NCBI GenBank assembly: GCA_963711675.1
Contig: CAVQFB010000004.1
Span: forward strand, 248,001 to 312,000
Reading direction: 5' to 3'
From: CAVQFB01 sp963711675
GTDB lineage: Bacteria > Acidobacteriota > Terriglobia > Terriglobales > Acidobacteriaceae
Length of the DNA stretch: 64,000 nt
Notes under the pieces: model-generated
Database searches by the model: none
Seen by the model: only the letters and a program-made list of their open reading frames with translations
What the model was told of the DNA's origin: nothing
Translations under genes and position numbers: made by a program
Part shown: positions 27,386 to 36,576 of the stretch, piece by piece
How positions within the stretch are numbered: the stretch's first letter is position 1
Layout: the number at the start of each line of letters is the position of its first letter

Positions 27386-28906
27386 TTGCTCTGCTTAACC
27401 GCCCGCCGAACCCGAGGTCCGCGAGCCCTTCTCGCCATGTTTCTTGTGGCGACAGCGATCCTTACGCCTTTGCCGGTTCACGCCCAGTCTCAGGTCTCCC
27501 GCAACTCATCCACATTGCAAGGCACGATACGTGATTCCAATGGCACGCCCGTCGCAGGCGCTGCCGTCTACCTTCAAGCCAAGGACAAAGATGCGTCCCC
27601 AATCCTGATCGCCCACACCGAAGCAGACGGGACTTACCGCCGCTCTCCGGTTCGTGAAGGTTTGTACACGCTGCGGTCCAAAGCTGCCGGCTTCGTCGAT
27701 GCCGCTTTCGGTCCCTTCACGATCGACAAAGGTGAAACAAAGAAAATTGATCTCACTCTCATACCCTCGAAGACTTCTACCTCACCAGGTCCTGCCGAGG
27801 CGCCTCAGTTCTACGACGAACCTCAATTCACCGTTGCCGGGGTCACTGATACAACCAGCCTCGGCGGCCACGGCTCGACCGCAACCGCGCGCAACACTGA
27901 ATCGCTCACCCGCAAAATAACCTCGCTAACCAAAGAAACGTCGTCTCCGAAATCCGCTTCCAGCACTGTCAATCCCTCCGACTACGAAAATTCCCTCGCG
28001 CTTGCCCGCGCCTATGCCGCCTCGGCTAACTACGAGCGTGCCCGCTCAACCCTGCTAGAACTGCTCGCCAAGCATGACCAAGCCGACGCCCACCATCAAC
28101 TGGCCGACGTCGAAGAGAAACTCAACCATCCCCTCGATGCCGTGCGCGAATATCAGCGGGCTGCGGAACTCGATCCCAGCGAATCCAATCTCTTCGACTG
28201 GGGCGCCGAACTTCTCGTTCATCACGCCAGCGAACCTGCGGCCGAGGTCTTCACCAAAGGCAATCACCTCTTCCCAAAATCCTCACGTATGCTGATCGGT
28301 CTGGGCGTTGCCTGGAACGCCCGCGGCGCCTCCGACAAAGCCGCCCAGTATCTCTGCGACGCGTCCGACCTGAATCCAAACGATCCCGAGCCCTATCTCT
28401 TTCTCGGAAGGCTGCAACAAACCTGGACCACGCCATCCGAAGCCTCAGCACAGCGGCTCGCACGCTTTGCCCGGCTCCAACCCGACAACGCCTTGGCCAA
28501 CTACTACTACGCGGTCAGCGTCTGGAAGCGCCGCAACGGCACCGATGACTCCGCAGCCTTCACCGAGGCGGAATCCTTATTGCAGAAAGCCATCCGGCTC
28601 GATCCCAAACTCGGCCTGGCTCATCTGCAACTCGGCATTCTTTATTTTGAGCGCAAGGATTTTCAGGGGGCGATTGCGGCGTATCAGAAGGCAATTGACG
28701 TCAGCCCCGATCTCGAGGAATCGCACTATCGGATTGCGCAGGCGTACCGGCAGGTCGGCGAGACGACGAAGGCTCAGCAGGAAACACAGCTTTACACTGA
28801 ACTACTGAAGAAGAGTGCCGAAGATCTCGAACGTGAACGGCGGGAGATGCCGCAATTCGTCTACACTCTGCGAGGCCAACCCTCCCCGGCGCCTCAACCG
28901 AAGTAA
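27386..28906 (+). CDS. exported carboxypeptidase-regulatory-like and TPR protein
   Basis: 506 residues. The TTG start at 27386 gives a normal signal peptide, RRTRGPRALLAMFLVATAILTPLPVHAQ. Residues about 40-125 are a CarboxypepD_reg/CNA-B-like beta-sandwich (LQGTIRDSNGTPVAGAAVYL, GLYTLRSKAAGFVDAAFG). A low-complexity Ser/Thr-rich linker follows, then from about residue 190 a TPR array (SLALARAYAASANYERARST, HQLADVEEKLNHPLDAVREY, AHLQLGILYFERKDFQGAIA). The fold suggests an envelope scaffold; no catalytic residues are apparent. It lies 77 bases behind the CYTH gene on the same strand and is convergent with the next nucleoside hydrolase. An internal ATG (27437) would cut off the n-region of the signal peptide. 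Confidence 0.82.
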   Translation: MLCLTARRTRGPRALLAMFLVATAILTPLPVHAQSQVSRNSSTLQGTIRDSNGTPVAGAAVYLQAKDKDASPILIAHTEADGTYRRSPVREGLYTLRSKAAGFVDAAFGPFTIDKGETKKIDLTLIPSKTSTSPGPAEAPQFYDEPQFTVAGVTDTTSLGGHGSTATARNTESLTRKITSLTKETSSPKSASSTVNPSDYENSLALARAYAASANYERARSTLLELLAKHDQADAHHQLADVEEKLNHPLDAVREYQRAAELDPSESNLFDWGAELLVHHASEPAAEVFTKGNHLFPKSSRMLIGLGVAWNARGASDKAAQYLCDASDLNPNDPEPYLFLGRLQQTWTTPSEASAQRLARFARLQPDNALANYYYAVSVWKRRNGTDDSAAFTEAESLLQKAIRLDPKLGLAHLQLGILYFERKDFQGAIAAYQKAIDVSPDLEESHYRIAQAYRQVGETTKAQQETQLYTELLKKSAEDLERERREMPQFVYTLRGQPSPAPQPK

Positions 28907-28937
28907 ATCAATCTTGCGGGACGAAAATCGCGAGCTT

Positions 28938-30017
28938 TCACCGCGCCGCCGGAGTCGGTCCGGTCATTAACCCTATAAACATCCGGTAGAACTTCTCTTT
29001 GTCCAGATCGACCTGGACCTCCACTCTCTGCCCGCCAACGTGCGCCTTGTCCTGTTCGCTCCATGTGATCGTGTTTCCGTACCCTGCGCCGTGGTCGATG
29101 TCGACGCTCATGTAGCGCACTTCCTTTTTGGTGATCAAAGTAGGGTCGATCCATGCCGCCGCCGCCAGCTCGTCCCACATGTAGTCCGCGCCTTTCACGG
29201 GGATGTAGTAGCGCGCAATGTATTGCCCAATCACCGTTCCGCTCGAGTCGAGCTCTTTCACCATCGCTTGGGACAGCAAGGTCTTGATCGAGATATCCGT
29301 TGGTGTGCACACGATCTTCTTCCACGCGGCCGCAACACGATATGAGCGGCCTCCGGGTCGAACCAGAAATTGAATTCGTGCCGCGGATTGTTTACCCACT
29401 CCGGGTCGTCCGAATCAGGACTCAGGCTTCCTCCCATGAACACTAGTCCTTCCGCCAACTCCGGGAATTGTGGGTCGATCGAGATCGCGAGCGCCAGGTT
29501 CGTCATCGGCCCGCCCTCGTAGATCGTGACCTCATGCGGATACTTGTGCACCATCCTTACCAGAAAATGCGCAGCATCTTCCGTACTCGGCTTGGTCGTC
29601 GGCTGGCCTTCCGGGAGCGGCGGAACAACATATGCTTCATGCCACCAGCGGTCGTCCCACGCCCCCGCATACGCAGCTTTCCCATGGCGCTCCTGCCAGC
29701 GTTGCGCTTCTTCCCGGCGTCGCACAAGGGGGAATACAGCTCCCGGCACGACTGGAATGTCCGTGCGGCCAATCAGCTCCAGCAGCCTCAGCGTGTGCGC
29801 CACTTCTTCGTCGCGCCACTGGTCTCCGCTGACCACAGTGATTCCCAGCACCTCAACCTGTGGAGACTGAATCATCACCAGAAGAGTCTGAAGATTGCTG
29901 CCTCCCGGCCCGGAGCAGTCCTCGTTGATAATCACCTTGCGACGCTGCTGTGCCAGAGCCGGAAGCGCCTGCTATCAGCAGAAAGCCAGCGTCAAACCGA
30001 GCGTGTCGAGTCTTCAC
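28938..30017 (-). pseudogene. exported nucleoside hydrolase-like gene, two frameshifts
   Basis: The third IUNH homologue, close to the one at 24,248. GTG at 30017 follows directly on the stop codon of the upstream hydrolase gene (TGAGTG). The leader (VKTRHARFDAGFLLIAG) changes phase near 29,970 and continues ALPALAQQRRKVIINEDCSG; the second shift, near 29,331, separates HEFNFWFDPEAAHIVL from AAWKKIVCTPTDISIKTLL. It ends MFIGLMTGPTPAAR. One added base at each place restores the whole protein, so sequence error or very recent inactivation is likely. The metal motif is odd even for this subtype: INEDCSGPGGSN in place of the usual DxDxxGPxxxDQ, losing the first Asp. Confidence 0.8.
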
Positions 30018-31112
30018 TCATTTGTGCAGGGGCCGGGTCATCAGGTCGATGTACAGCTTGTAAAACTTCTCGGCGTCAATGTCGAATTGCACGTTTGCGA
30101 GTCTCAGATAGGGTGGTACTTCGGCCTTCGAACTCCAAAACAGGGTCTTGCCGTAGCTGGCGCCGTGATCTATATCGATATCCATGTACAGCTGTTTTTG
30201 CCCGGTAATGATCGTCGGATCGATCAACGCCGCGCCCGCAATCTCATCCCACATGTAACCCGGCAGCGAATACTTGTCCAGGTATTGCGTGATCGGAGTG
30301 CCTGCCTTCCCGATCGTCGCCTTCATTTCCGTTGTGAACCGCGTCTTCACGGAAATATCAATCGGCGTGATCGTCACCTTCTTCCAGGGCGCACGCAGCA
30401 CAATACGAGTCGCTTCCGGATCGAACCACCAGTTAAATTCGCGCCGGGCGTCAATTGCGCCAGGATCGATCGCCCCTTTGTCTGCGTACAATCCGCCGCC
30501 CATCATGACAAACTCTTTGGCCAGTGTTGCCACCGACGGATCAAGCTTCAGTGCCAGCGCGTAGTTAGTCAGCGGACCGCCTGCCCAGAGCACGACCTCG
30601 CCAGGATACTTGTGTACCATGTTGACGATGAATTCTGCTGCGGTCCCTCGCGCCGCCTCGATATGCGGCGCGCCTTCGTCCATAGGTGGAACCACGTCCG
30701 GCGCGTGGTAAGGCTCGTCGTATACCGTCGACCGATTTGCTGCGAAGTGCTCCGTCCAGCAGCCCTTGTACTCCAGCTTCCCGTAAAGCTTCTCCCATCG
30801 CTCCGTCTCTTCCTTTGAATTGAGCAAGGGAAATTCCGCACCCTGGTACACCGGCACGTCGGTCCGCCCGGCAATCTCCTCCAGCCGCAACACGTGCTGC
30901 GTCTCTTCCTTCACCCACTGATCGCCACTCACCGTCGTGATGCCCAGCACGTCAAACTTCTCCGACTGCAGGAATACCAGAATTGCCTGCTGATCGCTCG
31001 TTCCCGGCCCGCGCGCATCCTGATCGACGATGACTTTGATCTTCTGCGCCGCCGCTGCACTCGCAACCAGCACCAACCACGCCAGCACAAGCCTCCACCT
31101 GCAGCTCTCCAT
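30018..31112 (-). CDS. exported nucleoside hydrolase-like protein, divergent DQD subtype
   Basis: 364 residues from the ATG at 31112, which has GGAGGG 5 bases upstream. Signal peptide CRWRLVLAWLVLVASAAAAQ; then KIKVIVDQDARGPGTSDQQA, the altered metal motif, and KFDVLGITTVSGDQWVKEE. The mid-region ENVVLWAGGPLTNYALAL-like loop is read here as EVVLWAGGPLTNYALALKLD; later come FNWWFDPEATRIVL and MWDEIAGAALIDPTIITG. It should be periplasmic and act on nucleosides or related N-ribosides; specificity is unknown. It is followed without gap by the broken hydrolase gene and preceded by the TonB receptor gene 108 bases upstream, same strand, so receptor and hydrolases probably share a transcript. Confidence 0.87.
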   Translation of the reverse strand: MESCRWRLVLAWLVLVASAAAAQKIKVIVDQDARGPGTSDQQAILVFLQSEKFDVLGITTVSGDQWVKEETQHVLRLEEIAGRTDVPVYQGAEFPLLNSKEETERWEKLYGKLEYKGCWTEHFAANRSTVYDEPYHAPDVVPPMDEGAPHIEAARGTAAEFIVNMVHKYPGEVVLWAGGPLTNYALALKLDPSVATLAKEFVMMGGGLYADKGAIDPGAIDARREFNWWFDPEATRIVLRAPWKKVTITPIDISVKTRFTTEMKATIGKAGTPITQYLDKYSLPGYMWDEIAGAALIDPTIITGQKQLYMDIDIDHGASYGKTLFWSSKAEVPPYLRLANVQFDIDAEKFYKLYIDLMTRPLHK

Positions 31113-31220
31113 CGGTTCCCTCCGATTTTTCTCCACGACAAACTTAAGGGCAGACCGAACATGACCTGAGTCGCCCCAGTCTGCTCAGTCTGCCCGATTT
31201 TAAGCCGTTCGTCTCAGCCG

Positions 31221-34200
31221 CTAGAAGTTTAGCTTCAGGGCGAACTGTATCACGCGCGGATTGTTTACCGTCGCACTCACCACTCCAAAGCTGGACAGCG
31301 CATTGACGTCCTGCATTTGGCTGCTGCCGCCCGGAAGGTAGAACTGTGCGTGGTTAAAGACGTTGAACAGTTCCGCACGGAAGTCCAGCCGCATACTCTC
31401 GTAAGGCAACGGGAAATGCTTGATGAAGGAGAGATCCGTATTTACAAACCGCGGCCCATAGATCGGGGCGCGATTGGAATTCCCCAGTTCCCCCGGCGCC
31501 GCATGCGCAAACGCACAAGGATTGAACCAGTTTTGTACAGGGTGATGCTACCCGGGTGGGATCGCGCAGCGATTGGCCTGAACATTCGATTGGCGGCGAC
31601 CGGCCCTGCTTTGTTCGGGTCGCCCACTTGTCGGGTCGGTTCAGCCCGTTTCCGTTCCAGGAGAATGCTACTCCTGATGCCCCTGGGCCCGAGCCTCCGT
31701 TATTGCTATCCACTACAAAGAGCGGGAACCCTGTTGTGACCTTCTGGATCACGTCGACTTCCCAGTTCCCGAGAACGGTGTTCACCGGACCGCTCCAATT
31801 ACTTCCGAACTGCTTGCCCTTTCCGAACGGCAAGTTGTACGTCATGCTGGCCGTGAATTGATGATTAAGGTTGAGCGTAGATAGTCCCCAATCCGCCTTG
31901 GACGTACCGGGCAGCGGGAAGTAGGTTGCGCCAGGGAAGGTTCCCAGGCCATCGGGCAACCCGTTGTCAAAGGTCCGGGCGTAGGTATATCCAAGCAGCG
32001 CATATAGCCCATGTCTCGCACTCTTGGTTTCTGCTTTGATCTGCAGGGAGTCGTAGTGAGCTTTTCCGTAGTCATTGTTGTTGTTGATCGTCAATGGGAA
32101 CAGGAATGTCGGCGATCCCCACTTGGGGGCGAAAGCCGCTCCGCCCGCACCGCACCCCAGCGTGTAACCGGCAACCTTGCCACAGGCAGACGGCGATCCC
32201 ACATTCAAATTCAAACCATCCACCAGAATATGCGAACTCCGCGAGCCTGCGTACCCTGCTGTCAGGACCACATTGCCCGGCAACTGGTGCTCGATGTTCA
32301 GGTTCCACTGCTGCACCCGTCCCTGCTTGAAATTAAGATTCTGCGACTGAATTGCTCCGGGAAATGCGGAGGGACTCAGCGGTGAAGTGATGGGCCCGAA
32401 GGTGCCGCCCGTCTGTGGCACGAGGAACATCCGTGCCAGACCGCAATTAAGTGTGGTATTGCCAAACGGGCAAGGGCCCGGGAAGTTATCAGATTCCGCA
32501 AAATACGGCGGATTCTCCCATAACCCCTGCGCTCCCTGGTTCCAGGACGAATCATGGAAGATTGCGTATCCCGCACGCACCGCAGTGTTCGCGCTGTTGA
32601 ATGGCTTCCATGCCAAACCAATTCTTGGCTCGAATGCCGTCTTGTCCATCTGGACGCCGACCCTGCCATCAGACTGCACGCAATAACTGCAACCGCTGAT
32701 CTGAGTCTTCCCGGCAACAAAAAACTTGCCCGTTGCGAAGTCGAAATTCGCCTGACGGTTTTGCGCCTCGGTGATCGGCGTCACCAACGCCCACGCCACG
32801 CCGAGGTTCAAGGTCAGGTTGTTCGTTACCCGCCAATCATCCTCGACAAACGGACGGAAAAGTTTCCAACGTCGGCCTGTGGTGGCGCCATTGAACGTCT
32901 GGTCGTGGATACCCCCGCCCAACTGTCCGAGAAGCAGATCCGCCGCGGCGTCACCACTCAGTCCAAAGTTAATGTAGAAACCGTCCTGGAAAGCGTTGGT
33001 CTCGACATTCATTTGCTGGGCACGAATCCCACCGCCGATCTTGATGTCGTGCTTGCCGCGAATCATATCGAACGAGTCGGAAATAGCGAAAACATTGGTC
33101 CCGCCCTGGAAGGGCGCAAATCCGCGGTCACCCAACGCCCAGTAGTTGTTCATCAGCGTGGAACTCAGACCGCAACTCATGCAATCCTTCGTGGACTGCG
33201 ATAAACCTGCCGGGGCGCCGGGGCACTTGCTGTTCAGGTTCGCGCCCTGGATGCCGAGGATCGCGGACTCGCAACTGTTATCGCCGAACGACTTGATGTG
33301 GTTGAAGATTCGGTTGAACCCAGCATTGATCTGGTTGATGTTGTGATCCGAAAAGATATGTGTTTCCGATATCGCAACATTGCGCCCGTGATTGGTGATA
33401 TTTTGCGTGCTCCCAAAAGCATTTGCCTCAGCGAATCCGGGCGAGCCACCGGGTACAAACGACGTGGCTTGGTCGTAGCTGAAACGCGCAAACGCTGAGT
33501 CTTTGCTGGAGAAGTTGTGGTCCAGCTTGATATCGAACTCTCCCTCGTTCAATCGCCTCACCGGCACGTTCGCATAGTTAGTTCCGGTTGCCAGGTCCGG
33601 CGTGGTGCTCTGCGGATAGAGCTGAATCATCGCATGGCCAATGGGATCGAACAGGTTCGCCGGGATCTTGTTACATGGTGTACCACCGGTCTGGGTCCCA
33701 TCAGGATTGCCGGGAATCGGGTTACCCGCAGCATCGCACATGAACGTCCCGAAACCTCCGAGTGGATTGGACAGGTTTCCGAACCCGGATGGATTATTCG
33801 GCCCGCGTACCTGCCCCAGCGGATCCAGCGTAAAATCTCCGTTCATCATCGCCGGTGTTGGCACCAGGCCGGTGAACGGTATGCCGTGCCGCTGCCTCTT
33901 GGCCTGGTAATCGGCAAAAAAGAATGTCTTGTCCTTCTGGATCGGGCCGCCCACCGCACCCCCAAACTGGTTCAGATTGAATTGTTCCTTGGTCGCCGCG
34001 AAGTAGCTCTTGGCATCCAGCTTGGTGTTGCGGAAAAACTCGAACAGCGAGCCGTGAAACTGGTTCGTGCCCGACTTGGTCGTGACCAGCACGGTCGGAC
34101 CCGCTCGGGTGCCGAACTCCGCGGAGTAGTTGTACGTGAGAACCTTGAACTCCTGAATGGCATCGATCGACGGCAGAATTGCGATGCCCCCGGCTGTCAG

Positions 34201-34833
34201 TTCGTTGTTGTCGATGCCGTCAAGAAGCCAGTCCGTGCTCTGCGCGCGCGATCCCCCTACCGAAAGCGAATAGGTTCCCCGCGCGGAAACCTCGCTGCTG
34301 GCGCCCCCGTTGAAAAAGCTGTTCGGATTGGTTTCCTGCGTTGTGCCCGGCGTAAGTGTCGCCAACTGCACGAAGTCGCGCCCGTTCAGTGGCAGGTCGG
34401 CCACCTGCTCGGAAGTAATGACCTGGCCCAGTGTCGGGTTGGAAGTCTGCACCGCCACTTCCTCGGCGCTCACTTCCACCGTCGACTGCACCGACGCGGG
34501 CGCCAGTGTGAAGTTCAGTTCGCGGTGCTCGTCCACCTGCAGGCGCACGTCCTTCTCCAGTGCCGTCTGGAAACCCTGGAACTCCACCTGCACGGTATAG
34601 AACGCAACGGGCAGCAATGGGATCAGGTAATGTCCCGTATCGTCGGTCTTCGCCTCGCGCACCAGCCCCGTGCCCTGCGAGGTCACCTTCACCGTCGCTC
34701 CTGAGATGACGGATCCGGTCTTGTCGGCAATAGTGCCGGAGAAACTCCCATTCGCTTGGCCATACAGGAGTGGACAAACACACAACACCAGCGAACACGA
34801 CAACACCCCGAGCAGCGCTCTTTTGCTTAGCAT
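31221..34833 (-). CDS. TonB-dependent receptor, Oar-like, frameshifted near C-terminus
   Basis: Outer-membrane receptor of about 1,200 residues. Signal peptide LSKRALLGVLSCSLVLCVCPLLYGQ; CarboxypepD_reg domain (GSFSGTIADKTGSVISGATV) at about 25-110; plug (VADLPLNGRDFVQLATLTPG, SVGGSRAQSTDWLLDGIDNN); long beta-barrel; C-terminus NNPRVIQFALKLNF with terminal Phe. Two or three one-base shifts between about 31,530 and 31,640 throw the main frame into another phase that stops at 31,354, while the true last strands (RLDFRAELFNVFNHAQFYLP) continue to 31,221. ATG 34833 follows AGGGGGT. Such receptors import large or scarce solutes using TonB energy. Next to exported nucleoside hydrolases, nucleosides or oligonucleotides are the likely cargo (inference). 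Confidence 0.85.
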
Positions 34834-34922
34834 CGATACCCCCTGAATATCGCAGGTTGAGTGACGCGTAAAAACTCTAAGCTTCCCCACAGAAGCGAAA
34901 AGTCTCAGAAATATAAACGGGC

Positions 34923-34952
34923 CATATAACTGGACTTGCCTTCCAAAGTCAA
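34923..34952 (-). promoter_or_regulatory. sigma70-like promoter of the TonB receptor/hydrolase unit
   Basis: Minus strand: TTGACT (34952-34947), then TATATG or TTATAT (34928-34923) at an 18- or 17-base spacing. About 85 bases of leader precede the receptor ATG at 34833. It lies in an AT-richer stretch than its surroundings. Confidence 0.55.
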
Positions 34953-35393
34953 GACATTTCTGGCTTGATCCCGATCCGCAATGTCGTCACGTCAAGGGAA
35001 CTGAACTGCTGAATTCCAATTTCAATTTGATCCCTACGCGAAACCATATTTTTCTCTCATGCAGTTCGCGCTTCTCTCGCTTCGGATTTCGTTTTCGCAC
35101 GCGACGATCTTCGCAAACGGACACCGCGTCAATTGTGTTTTGTGCCTGACCAGGCAACTCCCTCCCTCAAAAAATCGATAGGTTCGTTCGATAAAATTGA
35201 GGACGTACTTGATTACCACAGCCACACTTCACCGTTTAGCCCTCATCGCTGGCGAAGATTTCTTTCGGTCAGTGCACGCCGACATCCACTAGCGGGCGAC
35301 CAAGATGAGAGAGTGCGACTGCTCCTCGAATGCTGAGCCCGACAGATATTCCGGCGATTAGTTGTGAGGTTCTTCCTGGACAGGCGATCCGCG
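34953..35393. other. intergenic, AT-richer, no gene seen
   Basis: Upstream of the TonB receptor and downstream of the ribokinase gene. A 63-codon minus-strand frame at 35,034-35,225 has no ribosome-binding site or familiar motif. No terminator with a T-run was found behind the ribokinase gene. Confidence 0.4.
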
Positions 35394-36329
35394 CTAGGAT
35401 TTGCTGCGTGCCACCCATTCGGCATCGTAGCGGGCGCGATCATAGAAGGACTTCTGCGTTCCCACGCCCGTGGTTGAGAGCCCCGCGTAGAGGTTGGCAC
35501 GCTTCACCGCCTCACGCTCCGGCAACCCTTCTCCGAGGAATACAGCAAAGCTTCCGATGAACGCGTCACCGGCGCCGGTGCTGTCAATGCTCTTCACCCT
35601 GAACGCCGGAATGTGTTCCATCCCGTCTTGGCCCGCCAGCAGCGAACCGTTGGCTCCGAGGGTGAGGATGACCCGCTTGACGCCACCGGAGAGCAGTTTC
35701 TTCGCGCACTTCTTCGCGTCAGCAACGTTCCGCACCGGCATGCCTGAGATCGTCTCGGCCTCGCTCTCGTTGGGAACGAAATAGTCCAGTCCCGCAAGAG
35801 CTTTCAAATCGACGGGTTGAGCCGGCGCTGGGTTCACAATGCAGCGGATGCCGTTCTTATGTGCAAAGCTGACCGCGTAATAGACCGTCTCCAGCGGAAT
35901 TTCGAATTGCAGCACCATGCAGTCGACCGTCTTCAGCAGATCGGCCGCGGCATCCACGTCGGCAGGCTTGAGCAGATCGTTCGCACCCTTCACCACGAAG
36001 ATGCGATTCTGTCCGTTGGGCTCGACAAAAATAGGCGCCACACCGCTGGAAACACCGGCGATCTCTTTCACGTGCGTCGCGTCGATGCCCAGGTTCTTGA
36101 AGTTCTTGATGGTCGCGGGGCCGAACAGGTCGCTTCCCACTCTCGCGACCATGAACACCTCTGCACCGCACAACTTCGAAGCTACCGCCTGATTCGCGCC
36201 CTTGCCGCCAAACCCGAGGTCGAACGACTGCCCAAAAATCGTCTCCCCCGGCTTCGGAAAGCGATCGGTGAATGTAGTCAGGTCGATGTTTGCGCTGCCC
36301 ACTACCGCGATGCGAGGAGTCTTTGCCAT
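35394..36329 (-). CDS. rbsK: ribokinase (PfkB family), second copy
   Basis: Phosphorylates ribose (or deoxyribose) at O5 with ATP. 311 residues with a clean ribokinase pattern: VVGSANIDLTTFTDRFPKPG (sugar-binding N-terminus), DLGFGGKGANQAVASKLCGA, VNPAPAQP, VPNESEAETISGMPV and DSTGAGDAFIGSFAVFLGEG carrying the catalytic Asp. ATG 36329 (MAKTPRIAVVGSANIDL) is chosen; a nine-residue in-frame extension upstream has no better ribosome-binding site. It lies between the aldehyde dehydrogenase and the TonB receptor on the same strand, in the middle of the nucleoside-related genes, so ribose released by the hydrolases is the probable substrate. It resembles classical RbsK more closely than the 18,542 copy. 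Confidence 0.9.
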   Translation of the reverse strand: MAKTPRIAVVGSANIDLTTFTDRFPKPGETIFGQSFDLGFGGKGANQAVASKLCGAEVFMVARVGSDLFGPATIKNFKNLGIDATHVKEIAGVSSGVAPIFVEPNGQNRIFVVKGANDLLKPADVDAAADLLKTVDCMVLQFEIPLETVYYAVSFAHKNGIRCIVNPAPAQPVDLKALAGLDYFVPNESEAETISGMPVRNVADAKKCAKKLLSGGVKRVILTLGANGSLLAGQDGMEHIPAFRVKSIDSTGAGDAFIGSFAVFLGEGLPEREAVKRANLYAGLSTTGVGTQKSFYDRARYDAEWVARSKS

Positions 36330-36486
36330 AGGAGTGCCCCAAGACTTATTTCTCAATTGGACTTGCTCGATTGAAAAAACTTGTTTCCTTAAAAGAAAGA
36401 CCGCCGAGTCTAGTCAGCGGCCTCAATCCTTGTCAACGAATTATCCGGTGCAGTAGTGGCTTAATTTGTCAGTGTTCTATCGGACC

Positions 36487-36532
36487 GTCATCCCGAAGCT
36501 CCGCGTTTTCTCCAGCGGAGCGAGGGATCTGG
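36487..36532. repeat. dispersed GTCATCCCGA...GAGGGATCT repeat
   Basis: The gap between ribokinase and aldehyde dehydrogenase holds GTCATCCCGA, the 7-bp inverted pair GCTCCGC/GCGGAGC and GCGAGGGATCT. A related copy (GTCATCCCGAGCGAA ... GTCGAGGGACCT) lies at 49,653. It looks like a short dispersed element, not a terminator. Confidence 0.55.
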
Positions 36533-36576
36533 CGCGGAGCGCTTCAAATTGAGCCATCATCTCAGGTAGAGTGGGC

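Noticed and set aside
33517..34704. 395-codon plus-strand frame opposite the TonB receptor
   Set aside because: Antisense shadow of the receptor plug and barrel.
35034..35225. 63-codon minus-strand frame upstream of the TonB receptor
   Set aside because: No ribosome-binding site or conserved motif; AT-rich upstream region explains the absence of stops poorly but gives no positive support.
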